Positions 43,738 through 53,669 are shown, numbered from the stretch's first letter. The stretch: DNA of 64,000 bases from Gemmatimonadota bacterium (GCA_029262195.1 JAJCZX010000030.1:186001-250000); one strand, 5' to 3'. Notes: generated from the sequence alone by a model not told the origin. Program-made: numbers and translations.

Positions 43738-44451
43738 CTACAACTTCCCTTCCCTGGCCATCGCTCCGACAATCTCGTAGGCAAAGCCTTCAAGTTCGGC
43801 TGTAAACAGTCTGAGCTTGCTCACAAAAAGGTTGTAGGAAATCACGGCCGGTATCGCAACAGCCAACCCGACCACAGTAGTGACAAGAGCCTCAGCGATT
43901 CCGGGAGCAACCGCGGAAATATTTCCTGACCCCCCGGTCGCTATCCCGATAAAAGAATCCATTACGCCCAGAACCGTACCCAGAAGACCGAGCAGCGGGC
44001 TCACAGAGCCAATTGTCGCAAGCCAGGTCAGAAACTTGGACATGATGTCAGTTTCGGCAGACACCTCTTTAGCCAACACCATCCGAAAAACATCGAGTTG
44101 AGTATTGGTCAACGCTCCGTCTTGCGACGCGTCCCGAGAGTGCAATGCGCCTGGCCGCAGTTCCGAAAAAAAATTTAGTCCCTCGCGCATAAGACGCCCG
44201 TACGGAGAAGCCGGAAGTTTCATGACCGCGTGATATGCATCTTCCAGATTTGTTGTTCTTTCTAACTCACCGAAAAACCGCACTCCCTGCTTTTGAATCA
44301 CCCTGAACTGCCACCATTTAAGGACAATCAAAAACCAACTCCCCAATGAGAAAAGAGCCAGTATGACCAGCACGGCTTTGGTAGCGGGACCCGAATTGAC
44401 AACCAGTTCCCACGGTGAGGTAGGAATATCAGAGACACCCTGGAGAATCAT
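43738..44451 (-). CDS. tolQ: TolQ/ExbB-family proton channel protein
   Basis: 237 residues from the ATG at 44451, which overlaps the upstream epimerase stop as ATGA; the frame extends 21 nt further but that part lies in the other gene. Three membrane segments: AVLVILALFSLGSWFLIVLKWW, then the pair TWLATIGSVSPLLGLLGTVLGVMDSF (partial) and ALVTTVVGLAVAIPAVISYNLF (partial). These are the conserved MotA/TolQ/ExbB channel. First tol gene of the operon. Confidence 0.93.
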   Translation of the reverse strand: MILQGVSDIPTSPWELVVNSGPATKAVLVILALFSLGSWFLIVLKWWQFRVIQKQGVRFFGELERTTNLEDAYHAVMKLPASPYGRLMREGLNFFSELRPGALHSRDASQDGALTNTQLDVFRMVLAKEVSAETDIMSKFLTWLATIGSVSPLLGLLGTVLGVMDSFIGIATGGSGNISAVAPGIAEALVTTVVGLAVAIPAVISYNLFVSKLRLFTAELEGFAYEIVGAMAREGKL

Positions 44452-45398
44452 CCAGCCACTCCGGCTATCCACTCGTACGTCTCCCTGAGGCCTCCGACAA
44501 GTTCGACACTCGGTTCCCAGTCAAGGAGCTTCTTCGCCCTGGCGTTATCTACCGAACTCCGAAGCAATTCACCCGCCCGCGCAGGAGCGTTTTCGATCGC
44601 GACCGTAATGCCGCTGGCTTCAAGCATCGCGTTTGCCAGTTGTACAACGCTCGTTTCAGTCCCGGTACCGATATTGAACGCCACTTTGTCAATTGACGTA
44701 CATTCGGCATCGAACCGAGTCGCCGCCGCGTTTGCTCGGGCCACATCCTTCACGAATACATAGTCGCGGGTTTGTTCTCCATCGCCAAAGACAGTGAGGT
44801 TTTCGCCTTTCTTGATCCGACTCCCAAAAATTGCTACCACGCCAGCTTCCCCGTGTGGACTTTGCCGGGGCCCATAAACATTTGCGTAACGCAGTGATAC
44901 AACCTTGATCCCATATAACATTGAATACATCGCGAGATAGTATTCTGATCCAAGCTTGCTCACGCCGTAGGGCGATACTGGGAGTTTTGGAGCAGTTTCA
45001 TTGTGGGGGAGATCATCGCTCTCTCCGTACACGACTCCACCGGAAGACGCAAAAATAAACTTCTTTACGTCGCCCTCTCGAGCGGCTTCGAGCAGGTTCA
45101 ACAGGCCCATAAGGTTGATGTCAGCATCCAACATGGGGTCAGCGACCGACACACGGACATCCATCTGAGCCGCGTGGTGGTCGACCACATCGAATCCGCC
45201 GCCGGCAATCAATTCTCGAGCCTGCTCAGACCGCACGTCACAAACCACCAGCTCCGCGCCGTGCGGCACGTTGCTTTCTGAACCGCTTGAGAGGTTGTCG
45301 ATAACAGTGACGTGATACCCTTCACGCTGCAACGCTTCGGAAACATGTGAACCAATAAATCCCGCCCCGCCTGTAACTACTGCTTTTTTTTCAGGCAT
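44448..45398 (-). CDS. NAD-dependent epimerase/dehydratase, GalE-like
   Basis: 316 residues, extended SDR fold. Rossmann motif VVTGGAGFIGSHVSEALQ at the N-terminus; catalytic YGVSKLGSEYYLAM (YxxxK) near 150; substrate-region RYANVYGPRQSPHGEAGVVAIF; and SSGGVVYGE. Best fits UDP-glucose 4-epimerase or a related nucleotide-sugar epimerase. It would feed LPS or surface glycans, and leads the tol-tatC-lptD operon by a 4-nt overlap with tolQ. Confidence 0.83.
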   Translation of the reverse strand: MPEKKAVVTGGAGFIGSHVSEALQREGYHVTVIDNLSSGSESNVPHGAELVVCDVRSEQARELIAGGGFDVVDHHAAQMDVRVSVADPMLDADINLMGLLNLLEAAREGDVKKFIFASSGGVVYGESDDLPHNETAPKLPVSPYGVSKLGSEYYLAMYSMLYGIKVVSLRYANVYGPRQSPHGEAGVVAIFGSRIKKGENLTVFGDGEQTRDYVFVKDVARANAAATRFDAECTSIDKVAFNIGTGTETSVVQLANAMLEASGITVAIENAPARAGELLRSSVDNARAKKLLDWEPSVELVGGLRETYEWIAGVAG

Positions 45399-45428
45399 GT
45401 TCTCTTTTCGATATACTCGTTAGTAAAA

Positions 45429-45451
45429 GACCGGGGGGGATCCCCCCGGTC
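45429..45451 (-). terminator. Rho-independent terminator after the LysM gene
   Basis: 10-bp GC-rich stem GACCGGGGGG / CCCCCCGGTC with a 3-nt loop. On the minus strand it is followed by TTTTACT. It lies 43 nt after the LysM stop and just before the epimerase gene, so it separates the ssb-LysM transcript from the tol operon. Confidence 0.8.
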
Positions 45452-45493
45452 AAAAACAGCATTCATCCCTGTTTGTTACTACAAAACAAGACG

Positions 45494-46639
45494 TCAGGTG
45501 GGCATCTTCAACGTAAGCTTGACCTCGGCTCCGGCCTCGATGCCGGGCTTGAAGATGTGCGTGATCATCCCTGAAGCTGAACGTTCTCTGACGTGGACGA
45601 TTTTCAGCACGGCCACCCGTTCATCCGGGGTGTCCGCAAAATCGTCGTTAGTCCGATCTGCCAGCACTTCCATCACATCGCCCGGGACCAGGCCCTCATC
45701 TCGGCCCACATCGACGAAAACGATGTCTGCCTGGCTCGGTACCGGGTGGCGATCCCTGATGGCAATTATATGGGCACGCAACCCGTTCTCTACCGGCTGG
45801 GGTACAACTCGCCCCGGATCCCTGAACGGTTCAAGAGGAAGTGAAAACTGCCCGTTCAGAACCAACTCGTACTGGGTAATGATCCTGGCAAGAGTACGAC
45901 GACCGGAGACGTTGGTAACGAGGGCCAACCCGGTGGGAACCATAACGTTGCCCCACTGGGAAACGTCCCTCCGCCTGTCGAGCATGACCAGGGTGTCTCC
46001 GATCTGGTAGCTGGCGGAGGCTGGCGCCAGCACCTCGACTTCCTGGTGAATTACCGCCGAAGTGGCGGTTACGATCCTGCCGGACCGCGACCCAGGTTTC
46101 CCCCGAACCTCTCCAAACGGAAGGTTTTCCCTTTCCGTCAGGAATCCAGCCGAATAGAACTGGTGTGACCGAATGGGACGGAAGCTCTCTTCTACGGTGG
46201 ACCCGACGGCAACGCTTCCCCCTTGCAGGGGCGCCGGTCGGAATCTGTTCGTTGCAACAACAGGAGGCCGACCGACCGAATCAAAGTCGGCCGGAGACAG
46301 ATCAACGTCAGTCGGCTCGCTTCCCTCGACCACTTCAATGGACACGTCGCCCTGGGCAACCCGGGCGTAATCAAACACCAGTTCTTCGCCGGGGAAAATC
46401 CAATGGGGATCCTCAACGACCAGTGTGTTCAGCCGGTAAATCTCGGGCCAGAGATAGGGATCTCCGAAATATCTCGCAGCCAGATCCCAGAGTGTTTCGC
46501 CGCTCTGGACCACGTGCACGTCCGGTAGAGGAACAGTTCCCGTGGAGTCCTGGGCTCGGACCTGCGAAACCGCAGATCCGAGCAACAAAACTGCACCGAG
46601 AACAGATCTACTAGAACGGTAGATCGTCGTCCTCTCCAT
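45494..46639 (-). CDS. Exported LysM-domain protein
   Basis: 381 residues from the ATG at 46639, which lies inside the last codons of ssb (28-nt overlap). Signal peptide RSSRSVLGAVLLLGSAVSQVRAQ, ending about residue 31. LysM domain at about 42-95: VHVVQSGETLWDLAARYFGD, PEIYRLNTL and DPHWIFPGEELVF, expected to bind peptidoglycan glycan chains. The remainder is beta-rich with no recognised fold and includes IVFVDVGRDEGLVPGDVMEV, a pattern also found in FlgT/Tll-like domains. Likely a periplasmic wall-binding protein; precise role unknown. Confidence 0.82.
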   Translation of the reverse strand: MERTTIYRSSRSVLGAVLLLGSAVSQVRAQDSTGTVPLPDVHVVQSGETLWDLAARYFGDPYLWPEIYRLNTLVVEDPHWIFPGEELVFDYARVAQGDVSIEVVEGSEPTDVDLSPADFDSVGRPPVVATNRFRPAPLQGGSVAVGSTVEESFRPIRSHQFYSAGFLTERENLPFGEVRGKPGSRSGRIVTATSAVIHQEVEVLAPASASYQIGDTLVMLDRRRDVSQWGNVMVPTGLALVTNVSGRRTLARIITQYELVLNGQFSLPLEPFRDPGRVVPQPVENGLRAHIIAIRDRHPVPSQADIVFVDVGRDEGLVPGDVMEVLADRTNDDFADTPDERVAVLKIVHVRERSASGMITHIFKPGIEAGAEVKLTLKMPT

Positions 46640-47069
46640 CGAGAGCTTCAGGGAAATCATTGAAAGATTCTGCCTTTCCGCTTGGTACTGCAGCTCCCGC
46701 ACGATCGCCACCACCACCATCACTGCGCGACGACAACGCGATCAATTCGCGGGCATTAATCTCTGTGGAATATCGCGTCTTACCTTCGCGATCTTCCCAG
46801 GTACGATACTCAATACTGCCTTCGACGTAGATTTTGTCACCTTTCTTCAGGTAGCGTTCGGCAAAATCAGCCATCCCACCACCCTTGTTGTTCCAGGCCA
46901 CAATGCGGTGCCACTCAGTTTTTTCCTGCCGCTCTCCGGCAGCATTATTCCACTGACGGCTGGTTGCAAGGGACAGAGTCGCCACCCGGCTACCGTTCGA
47001 TGTACTTCTGACTTCAGGATCTGCGCCGAGGTTTCCTAGCAGCATTACCTTGTTGAGACTTCGGGCCAA
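46611..47069 (-). CDS. ssb: Single-stranded DNA-binding protein
   Basis: 152 residues. OB-fold protein for replication and repair: NKVMLLGNLGADPEVRST at the N-terminus, EKTEWHRIVAWNNKGG, YLKKGDKIYVEGSIEYRTWEDREGKTRY (partial), a flexible linker and the acidic tip DGEDDDLPF, which recruits partner proteins. The start is a TTG at 47069 set by a strong Shine-Dalgarno (AGGAGGT) 5 nt upstream. Confidence 0.96.
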   Translation of the reverse strand: MARSLNKVMLLGNLGADPEVRSTSNGSRVATLSLATSRQWNNAAGERQEKTEWHRIVAWNNKGGGMADFAERYLKKGDKIYVEGSIEYRTWEDREGKTRYSTEINARELIALSSRSDGGGGDRAGAAVPSGKAESFNDFPEALDGEDDDLPF

Positions 47070-47112
47070 TTTGGACCTCCTAAACTGTGGGGATCACCCC
47101 GGACGCGGCCAA

Positions 47113-47141
47113 ACTATATGGCCTTTAAGTTGTTTTGTCAA
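47113..47141 (-). promoter_or_regulatory. Strong sigma70-type promoter of ssb
   Basis: On the minus strand TTGACA (47141-47136) and TATAGT (47118-47113) with a 17-nt spacer, 44 nt before the ssb start. This is the best consensus promoter seen in the window. Confidence 0.8.
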
Positions 47142-47178
47142 CCAAAGATACGCGATTTTGACCAAAAAAACTCAGGCC

Positions 47179-47559
47179 TCAAACAGGAAGAATTTTCCGG
47201 ATCAAAACCAATGCGTTTTCGGGCGGAAATCGATAGTAACCTATTCTCTTCCCAACCTCACGAAACCCGTTTCGGGCATAGAATAAGATAGCGACTTCAT
47301 TCGATTCTCTCACCTCTAAAAACAGGTCCTCTGCGCCGTTTTCTCGTAACCTCGCTATCGATTCCTCCAAAAGGCGACCACCGACGCCCATTTTTCGCCA
47401 TTTCTTCGTCACGCCAATGGATAGGAGTTCTGCCTCCGGGCCCCCTATACGGGAAATGGAATAACCAACCAGTTCGCCCGGCACCTCAATTACGAGAAAG
47501 ACATCGCCCAGGCATTCCAAAAGGGAATCGGGGTTCCATGGGTCCGAAAACAGCTCCAC
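47179..47559 (-). CDS. rimI: Ribosomal protein alanine N-acetyltransferase RimI-like (start uncertain)
   Basis: GNAT acetyltransferase. Seen: acetyl-CoA-binding GVTKKWRKMGVGGRLLEESI (R/Q-x-x-G-x-G/A pattern), LEVRESNEVAILFYARNGF and the strand VGYSISRIG. Coordinates use the first standard start, GTG at 47559, but conserved family sequence (YRIRPAEESDIAEIAALE) continues in frame before it, across the tsaB stop, with no ATG, GTG or TTG before an upstream stop. A CTG at 47655 is one possible start; a frameshifted tsaB-rimI fusion is another. Location next to tsaB is usual for rimI. Confidence 0.8.
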   Translation of the reverse strand: MELFSDPWNPDSLLECLGDVFLVIEVPGELVGYSISRIGGPEAELLSIGVTKKWRKMGVGGRLLEESIARLRENGAEDLFLEVRESNEVAILFYARNGFREVGKRIGYYRFPPENALVLIRKILPV

Positions 47560-47593
47560 TTCCAGGGCAGCGATCTCAGCGATATCGGACTCT

Positions 47594-48307
47594 TCAGCCG
47601 GTCGGATTCGGTAACTCGGTTTCGTGCTCTTTCTCCCATTTATCCTGGGCTGCAGGCACCCTACCGTAGTTCGGCCTGAATGCTACAGCATTATCAATTG
47701 AGACCATTGGAAACCCTTCGTTCGCCAATTTGACAAGCTGCGCAGCGACAGGGCTCTCGACTCCAAGCGCAACCGGGTTCCTCCCGGTCCATTGATGAAT
47801 AAAGTCCGGCGCGGCCAGGGCAACTTCGCCAGTAACGGCAGCTACCACGGGAAACCTATCGGCGAGTTCTTCGAGCGTGCACACAACAGGGGGGGCTATT
47901 TCAGCAGGGTTGCTACCCGAGAAATCATATGCGGCGGCAAAGACCTCGCCCCTCATGGCATCGTAAAGAGCAACCACCGGTCCAGCAATTCCATCCGACG
48001 CTCCCCTCGCCGCCCCGGCAATCGACGCAATGGAATAAATCCCCACATTTTTGTGGGCCTTCCCAAAACCGAAAGCAGTTGCATAACCGATGCGTAGGCC
48101 GGTAAAGCTTCCTGGACCGTCACCCACGACAATTCTGGAGACGTCGGCGGGATTCGCTCCAACCTCCTGAAGTAGCTCCAGAATCGCAGCCATGGCGACA
48201 GCCGCATGAGTGCGCTCAGCGAAACAACGAGAATGGATGTGGGAACCGAATTCACACAACGCCACGCTACCATGGTCGGTTGCTGTGTCGATGGCCAGGG
48301 TCAACAC
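47594..48307 (-). CDS. tsaB: tRNA threonylcarbamoyladenosine biosynthesis protein TsaB
   Basis: 237 residues. Binding partner of TsaD in making t6A37 of ANN-decoding tRNAs. ASKHA fold: [16 protein letters not shown] at the N-terminus, SRIVVGDGPGSFTGLRIGYATA (partial) and AIPGSIASIAG-like region GIYSIASIAGAARGA. Overlaps tsaE by 7 nt. TsaD and TsaC are not in the window. Confidence 0.93.
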   Translation of the reverse strand: MLTLAIDTATDHGSVALCEFGSHIHSRCFAERTHAAVAMAAILELLQEVGANPADVSRIVVGDGPGSFTGLRIGYATAFGFGKAHKNVGIYSIASIAGAARGASDGIAGPVVALYDAMRGEVFAAAYDFSGSNPAEIAPPVVCTLEELADRFPVVAAVTGEVALAAPDFIHQWTGRNPVALGVESPVAAQLVKLANEGFPMVSIDNAVAFRPNYGRVPAAQDKWEKEHETELPNPTG

Positions 48308-48735
48308 CTCTTCACCTGTACGGAGCGCCTGGCCGGGTCGCCAACGTGCGCGAAGATTATGCGGAGTGTGGGAGGCGGCACATTATCGCCTGCCCGCGTT
48401 GGCCATTCCACCAGAAGTAGTCGAGCAATCCTGGATAGGCCCCAGAGATCGAGGTCGACAGCCTCTTCCTCCGAGCGCAATCTGTAACAATCCGCATGGT
48501 AGACATCGCCTGAACCGGTTGGGTAGTCGTTTACCAGAGAAAACGAGGGACTTGAGGCAGACTGCCCTCCCGCCTCTTCGACGAGCAATTGAACAAATGT
48601 CGTTTTGCCTGCTCCCAGCTCGCCTTCAAGCCAGACGACAGCGCCGTGCTCCATCTCAGCGAAGACTCTTGCCGCTAACTCGCGGAGCCCATCCATCGAA
48701 AGCGAGACACCTTCTATTTCACCTTGAACCGACAC
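48301..48735 (-). CDS. tsaE: tRNA threonylcarbamoyladenosine biosynthesis ATPase TsaE
   Basis: 144 residues from GTG at 48735, chosen because GGGAG lies 5 nt upstream; an earlier start at 48786 would overlap uvrB by 68 nt. P-loop ATPase that resets the TsaBD complex: Walker [17 protein letters not shown], switch region [13 protein letters not shown], then [19 protein letters not shown] and [11 protein letters not shown]. Lies between uvrB and tsaB. Confidence 0.92.
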   Translation of the reverse strand: MSVQGEIEGVSLSMDGLRELAARVFAEMEHGAVVWLEGELGAGKTTFVQLLVEEAGGQSASSPSFSLVNDYPTGSGDVYHADCYRLRSEEEAVDLDLWGLSRIARLLLVEWPTRAGDNVPPPTLRIIFAHVGDPARRSVQVKRC

Positions 48736-50773
48736 CGGATCTCCCTTTCTTTTTCTTTCCCGCCCTACCCGATTTTCGCCTTCCAACGCCTGCCTTGAGG
48801 TCGAACACCTGGTCCCTCAACTGGGCGGCAGTTTCGAAATCAAGTTCCGCGGCGGCCTCTTTCATTTGCTGTTCCAGAACAACGATAAGCTCCTCTGGAG
48901 TCAGTTTCTCTTCTTTCTTGATGGGCTGGGCTTCATACTCAATGCGGGCGTCCGCTACGCGAGTCACGAACTTCACCTGATCAATAGTTTTATCTACCGA
49001 ACGCGGTGTAATTGAGTGCAATTCATTGAACTGTCGCTGCGTCTCCCGCCGCCGGTCCATTTCGGAAAGCGCACGTTCCATAGATCCGGTTATCCGATCG
49101 GCGTAGAGGATAGCCCGACCGTGAAGATTACGCGCTGCCCGACCCACAGTCTGAATAATTGACCGGTCCGAGCGAAGGAAGCCTTCTTGATCGGCATCGA
49201 GAATTGCAACCAACGATACTTCTGGTAGATCGAGACCTTCGCGAAGCAGATTGATCCCTACCAGAACATCGAATTCACCGAGTCGAAGGCCTCTGACAAT
49301 TTCGACCCGTTCGATGGCGTCAATATCAGAATGCATATACCTGACCCGCACTCCGCACTGTTGCAGGAAGTCGGTAAGATCCTCTGACATCCGTTTGGTG
49401 AGTGTAGTAACCAGCACTCGTTCGCCCAGCACTTCCCTTTTCCTTATCTCTCCCAGGAGGTCATCAACCTGGCCCTTAACCGGTCGGATTTCAACTTCGG
49501 GATCCAGCAGCCCGGTTGGTCGGATGATCTGTTCGACAACGACACCTTCACATAAACCCAATTCGACTTTGCCCGGTGTAGCAGAGACAAAAATGATCTC
49601 ACCGGTGGTATCGATGAATTCATCAAAATTCAAAGGGCGGTTGTCCAGAGCTGATGGTAAACGGAACCCGAACTCGACCAGGGTTTCTTTTCTCGACCGG
49701 TCGCCCAGATACATCCCACCAACCTGAGGGGCGGTTACGTGGCTCTCATCGATTACAGTAATAAAGTCGTCAGGGAAATAGTCGAGCAAACATGCGGGCC
49801 GGTCCCCGGGCTCACGTTTTGACATATGGAGACTGTAGTTTTCAACGCCCGAGCACGTGCCGATTTCCAGAAGCATGTCGATGTCAAAATTGGTTCTTGA
49901 GTCGATACGCTGAGCTTCCAGGAGTTTGCCCTCCGAGCGAAGGAATTGGAGCCTTCCTTTAAGTTCGTCCTTGATCGCCTCGACGGCTTTCTCTACCCGC
50001 GGACGCCCCACGACAAAGTGAGTTGCCGGATAAATTGCGCACCGGTCAATCGTCGCGATCACGTTTCCGGTCAAAGGATCAACCTTTGAGATCCTCTCAA
50101 CCTTGTCTCCCCAGAATTCGACCCTGACCGCCTGTTCGTCATAGGCAGGGAAGATTTCGACAGTATCTCCTCTAACGCGAAAGCGACCTCGTTCAAGGTC
50201 GTAATCGTTGCGGGAATACTGGATTCGGATCAGACCCTCAAGGACCTCGTCCCTTTCGAGATTGTCACCGGTGCCGAACCTGAGCAGCATCGATTTATAC
50301 TGCTCGGGATCACCCAATCCATAAATCGCCGAAACCGTGGCGACAATGATCACATCCTGGCGCTCCATGAGACTCGCAGTCGCTCGAAGTCTCAGCGCCT
50401 CAATATCCTCATTGCGAGAAGCATCCTTCTCGATGAACATGTCGGTCGAAGGGATGTACGCTTCAGGCTGGTAGTAATCGTAATACGAAACGAAATACTC
50501 GACGGCGTTTCGGGGAAATAGCGACTTTAACTCGCCGTACAGTTGGGCAGCCAGTGTTTTGTTGTGCGACAGAACAAGTGCGGGTCGTCCGTGTTGTGCG
50601 ATCACGTTCGCCACTGTCACCGTTTTGCCTGACCCTGTCACGCCCAGTAAGGTCTGATGCCGATCGCCCCGTTTCAACCCGGCCATCAGTTGTTCGACGG
50701 CGGCAGGTTGATCTCCGGCTAGCTCAAACGGCATTTCAATATCGAATTTCGTCACGGGTGAAATATAAACCAC
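48719..50773 (-). CDS. uvrB: UvrABC excision nuclease subunit B
   Basis: 684 residues. DNA-damage verification helicase of nucleotide excision repair. Walker [11 protein letters not shown] (about 41-50), the beta-hairpin region [25 protein letters not shown], and helicase motifs [18 protein letters not shown] and [13 protein letters not shown]. The C-terminal UVR motif reads [22 protein letters not shown]. Starts GTG at 50773 (another GTG 18 nt later is possible). Preceded by 35 nt after the Rel/Spo gene. Confidence 0.96.
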   Translation of the reverse strand: MVYISPVTKFDIEMPFELAGDQPAAVEQLMAGLKRGDRHQTLLGVTGSGKTVTVANVIAQHGRPALVLSHNKTLAAQLYGELKSLFPRNAVEYFVSYYDYYQPEAYIPSTDMFIEKDASRNEDIEALRLRATASLMERQDVIIVATVSAIYGLGDPEQYKSMLLRFGTGDNLERDEVLEGLIRIQYSRNDYDLERGRFRVRGDTVEIFPAYDEQAVRVEFWGDKVERISKVDPLTGNVIATIDRCAIYPATHFVVGRPRVEKAVEAIKDELKGRLQFLRSEGKLLEAQRIDSRTNFDIDMLLEIGTCSGVENYSLHMSKREPGDRPACLLDYFPDDFITVIDESHVTAPQVGGMYLGDRSRKETLVEFGFRLPSALDNRPLNFDEFIDTTGEIIFVSATPGKVELGLCEGVVVEQIIRPTGLLDPEVEIRPVKGQVDDLLGEIRKREVLGERVLVTTLTKRMSEDLTDFLQQCGVRVRYMHSDIDAIERVEIVRGLRLGEFDVLVGINLLREGLDLPEVSLVAILDADQEGFLRSDRSIIQTVGRAARNLHGRAILYADRITGSMERALSEMDRRRETQRQFNELHSITPRSVDKTIDQVKFVTRVADARIEYEAQPIKKEEKLTPEELIVVLEQQMKEAAAELDFETAAQLRDQVFDLKAGVGRRKSGRAGKKKKGRSGVGSR

Positions 50774-50808
50774 CAGTGAAGTACTTTACCTGTCCGGGAG
50801 ACCCCTGT

Positions 50809-52986
50809 TCATGTTCCACCCCCCGGCACGCCTTCACCCTGATCATACCTGGCTACGCTCGTGACACCCTTTATCCGGCGCATTGCCCGGAGGACCTTTA
50901 CGAGGTTGGAGTCGTTTTCGACTTCGACCAGGACGGTACCCGACATAGTGCCATCACCGGTCTGGAGGTCAGCTCTCCGAATATTGGTTCCGGTTTCTGA
51001 AACGGCCGCCATAAGATCAGCGTAAAGGCCGCGCCTGTCTTCACCAACTACGGCCAGACGAACATCGAACACCTCTCCTTCGGTGTTCTGCCAGTCAATC
51101 TCAACCCTGCGATGGGGATCGGTCGACATCGTGAGAAGGTTCGGGCAATCCTGCCGATGAATCGAGATCCCTTTGCCCTTGGTAACAAACCCGATCACCT
51201 TGTTTCCGGGCACGGGCTGACAGCAAAGTGCGTAACGCACAAGGATCCCGTCGACGCCCTGGATTCTCACACCTTTGCCAAGGCGCATCCGATCGATAAC
51301 GCGCCCGATCGGCGATGGCTTCGAAGGTTGTTGCTCGGCCGACTGGTCCGGATAAAGCACTTTGAGTACCTGGCCGGTCGCAAGATCCCCTGAGCCCACG
51401 GCTCTGTACACACCGTCGACAGAACCAAGGTCGAATGATTCGGCTGCCCGCTGCACGGCCTCATCCTGAAGCTTGTTCCACCGGCGTCGTTTTACTTCCC
51501 GGTTCAGAAGATCCTTGCCGAGCGCAATACTTGTTGCGGACTGTTCCTGTCTAATCCACTGTCGAATTTTATGCCTGGCCCTGGCCGTTTTTACATGATT
51601 TAACCAATCCCGGCTGGGTTGCTGCTGGTTCCTTGTAATCACCTCAACAGTCTCACCGTTTCGTAACGGTCGGTGGAGGGGGGAAATCCGCCCGTTCACC
51701 CGCGCACCCTTGCAGCGAAAGCCAACCTCGGTGTGCACCGCGAAGGCAAAGTCAATTGGCGTTGCCCCCTTCGGCAACTGCTTGACGTCGCCCATCGGAG
51801 TGAAGACAAAGATTTCGTCCTGAAACAAATCGATTTTCAGGAACTCCAGAAACTCGGTCGGACTAAGTGAATCCAAATCGAGGTCGAGAAGTTGCTGGAA
51901 CCAAGAAAATTGGCTGTCCCGCTCGTCGGGGTTGGTACCGTCCTTGTAGGCCCAATGGGCTGCGATACCGTATTCGGCGGTGCGGTGCATCTCTCTGGTC
52001 CGGATCTGGATTTCATACATGTGGCCACCGGGACCAAAAATCGTCGTGTGGAGGCTCTGGTACGCATTCGATTTTGGAGCCGAGACGTAGTCTTTGATTC
52101 GATCGTGCAGGTGGGTCCACTTGCTGTGGACCAGTCCCAATACGTGGTAACACTCGGCGTTAGAATCGACCAGCGCCCTCACGGCCATCAGGTCAAAAAT
52201 TTCTTCAAAGGGCTTTCCCCGACTGACCATCTTGCGATGTATCGACCAGAGGTGCTTCGCCCGCCCGGTAATCTCATAGCCCTCAAGTCCTGCGGCATCC
52301 AGTTCGGCAGCCAGCGGTTCCCGCAACCGTTCGATGAGCTTCTCCCGCTCCGCCTGGGTGGCGTCGACCTTTTCAAGGATCGCATCATAGTCCTCGGGGT
52401 CGAGCACTTTGAAAGCGAGGTCTTCAAGTTCTGATTTGACACCGGCCATCCCGAAACGGTGAGCAAACGGAGCGTAAATCTCCTGCGTCTCCAGGGCAAT
52501 CCGTTCTTGCTTCTCCGCAGGCTGATGCTCGATAGTCCTCATATTGTGGAGCCGGTCAGCCAGTTTTACGATGATTACCCTCGCATCGCGGGCAATGGAC
52601 ATCAGAAACTTGCGGTAGTTTTCTCCTTGTTTCTCAACGGTAGACCTAAACGAGATATTCGAGATCTTGGTAAGTCCATCGACGATCGTGGCAACCTCTG
52701 AGCCGAACTCTGAGCGGATCTCTTCAATGGACACATCGGAATCTTCCGCGACGTCGTGGAGCAGTGCCGCGACCACCGATACAGTATCAAGGCCCTGTTC
52801 GAGAAGAATTCGGGCAACCGCGACGGAGTGGGAGATGTAATCTTCACCGGAAAGCCTTTTCTGACCGTGATGCGCCCGCGCACTGAATTGGTAGGCGCGC
52901 TCAATCAAACCGCGGTCGAGGGAACCTACCGCCTCTTCCACCGCCTCCTGCAAGGTTTTTTCAAGTTCCAGCGATACTCCGGTCAA
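50809..52986 (-). CDS. Bifunctional (p)ppGpp synthetase/hydrolase (Rel/SpoT)
   Basis: 725 residues. Makes and degrades the stringent alarmone. Hydrolase domain (about 25-180): YISHSVAVARIL, then LLHDVAEDSDV with the HD...ED metal residues intact. Synthetase domain (about 230-350): RIKDYVSAPKSNAYQSLHTT with the RxKD-type motif of bifunctional enzymes. TGS domain (about 385-450): FTPMGDVKQLPKGATPIDFA. The C-terminal ACT domain (about 645-715) reads RRGLYADLMAAVSETGTNIR. Overlaps the radC stop by 4 nt. Confidence 0.95.
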   Translation of the reverse strand: MTGVSLELEKTLQEAVEEAVGSLDRGLIERAYQFSARAHHGQKRLSGEDYISHSVAVARILLEQGLDTVSVVAALLHDVAEDSDVSIEEIRSEFGSEVATIVDGLTKISNISFRSTVEKQGENYRKFLMSIARDARVIIVKLADRLHNMRTIEHQPAEKQERIALETQEIYAPFAHRFGMAGVKSELEDLAFKVLDPEDYDAILEKVDATQAEREKLIERLREPLAAELDAAGLEGYEITGRAKHLWSIHRKMVSRGKPFEEIFDLMAVRALVDSNAECYHVLGLVHSKWTHLHDRIKDYVSAPKSNAYQSLHTTIFGPGGHMYEIQIRTREMHRTAEYGIAAHWAYKDGTNPDERDSQFSWFQQLLDLDLDSLSPTEFLEFLKIDLFQDEIFVFTPMGDVKQLPKGATPIDFAFAVHTEVGFRCKGARVNGRISPLHRPLRNGETVEVITRNQQQPSRDWLNHVKTARARHKIRQWIRQEQSATSIALGKDLLNREVKRRRWNKLQDEAVQRAAESFDLGSVDGVYRAVGSGDLATGQVLKVLYPDQSAEQQPSKPSPIGRVIDRMRLGKGVRIQGVDGILVRYALCCQPVPGNKVIGFVTKGKGISIHRQDCPNLLTMSTDPHRRVEIDWQNTEGEVFDVRLAVVGEDRRGLYADLMAAVSETGTNIRRADLQTGDGTMSGTVLVEVENDSNLVKVLRAMRRIKGVTSVARYDQGEGVPGGGT

Positions 52987-53669
52987 AGCAGGTTGGCCTC
53001 TGCAAAGCTAAAGTAACTATCGGCTCCAATGACCACGTGGTCATACAGCGGAATATTCAAAAGTTTCCCCGCATCGGAAAGTTGTTTCGTCACCGCTTTA
53101 TCATCAGCCGATGGCGATGGATCGCCACTCGGGTGGTTGTGAACAACGACTATCCCGGCGGCTGCGTCGGTAATCGCAGCACGAAAAACTTCCCTGGGAT
53201 GTACGAGCGAGCCGTTAAGGATACCACGTGTTATTAACCGATCCTGTCTTATTCGGTTCTGAGTGTCAAGGGAAAGAAGCCGAAATTCTTCAACCGCAAG
53301 ATCCCCCATCCTTCGCCCGAACCAACCAAAGATATCTGCTGGCGTTCGGATTTGCTCGTTGAACTCCCATTTTTCGTGCGTCATTCTCCGCCCCAACTCC
53401 AGGGCTGCGGTCACCCTGCCGGCCTTAACCTTTCCAACGCCCGGAATTCCGGCGAAGTCGGCAGGCGAAGCCCTTGAGAGCCGTCTCAACGACCCGCCGG
53501 AGATGGCCAACATTTTCCGAGCCACGCCGATAACGTCATCCTGGGCGTGACCTGTTCCAAGGAGAATGGCGATCAATTCAACGACGGTGAGCGAGGCTGG
53601 CCCCATGGCATCGAGCCGCTCACGCGGACGATCGGCGCGAGGCGTTTCAGAAATCCGGCAATCGGTCAT
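52983..53669 (-). CDS. radC: RadC-family JAB/MPN protein
   Basis: 228 residues. N-terminal helix-hairpin-helix region (ADFAGIPGVGKVKAGRVTAALELGRR, partial) and a C-terminal JAMM metalloprotease-like fold with the metal motif HNHPSGDPSPSADD preceded by EVFRAAITDAAAGIVVVHNHP (partial). The old link to DNA repair is not well supported in the family, so the role is open. Located between secA and the Rel/Spo gene. Confidence 0.93.
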   Translation of the reverse strand: MTDCRISETPRADRPRERLDAMGPASLTVVELIAILLGTGHAQDDVIGVARKMLAISGGSLRRLSRASPADFAGIPGVGKVKAGRVTAALELGRRMTHEKWEFNEQIRTPADIFGWFGRRMGDLAVEEFRLLSLDTQNRIRQDRLITRGILNGSLVHPREVFRAAITDAAAGIVVVHNHPSGDPSPSADDKAVTKQLSDAGKLLNIPLYDHVVIGADSYFSFAEANLL

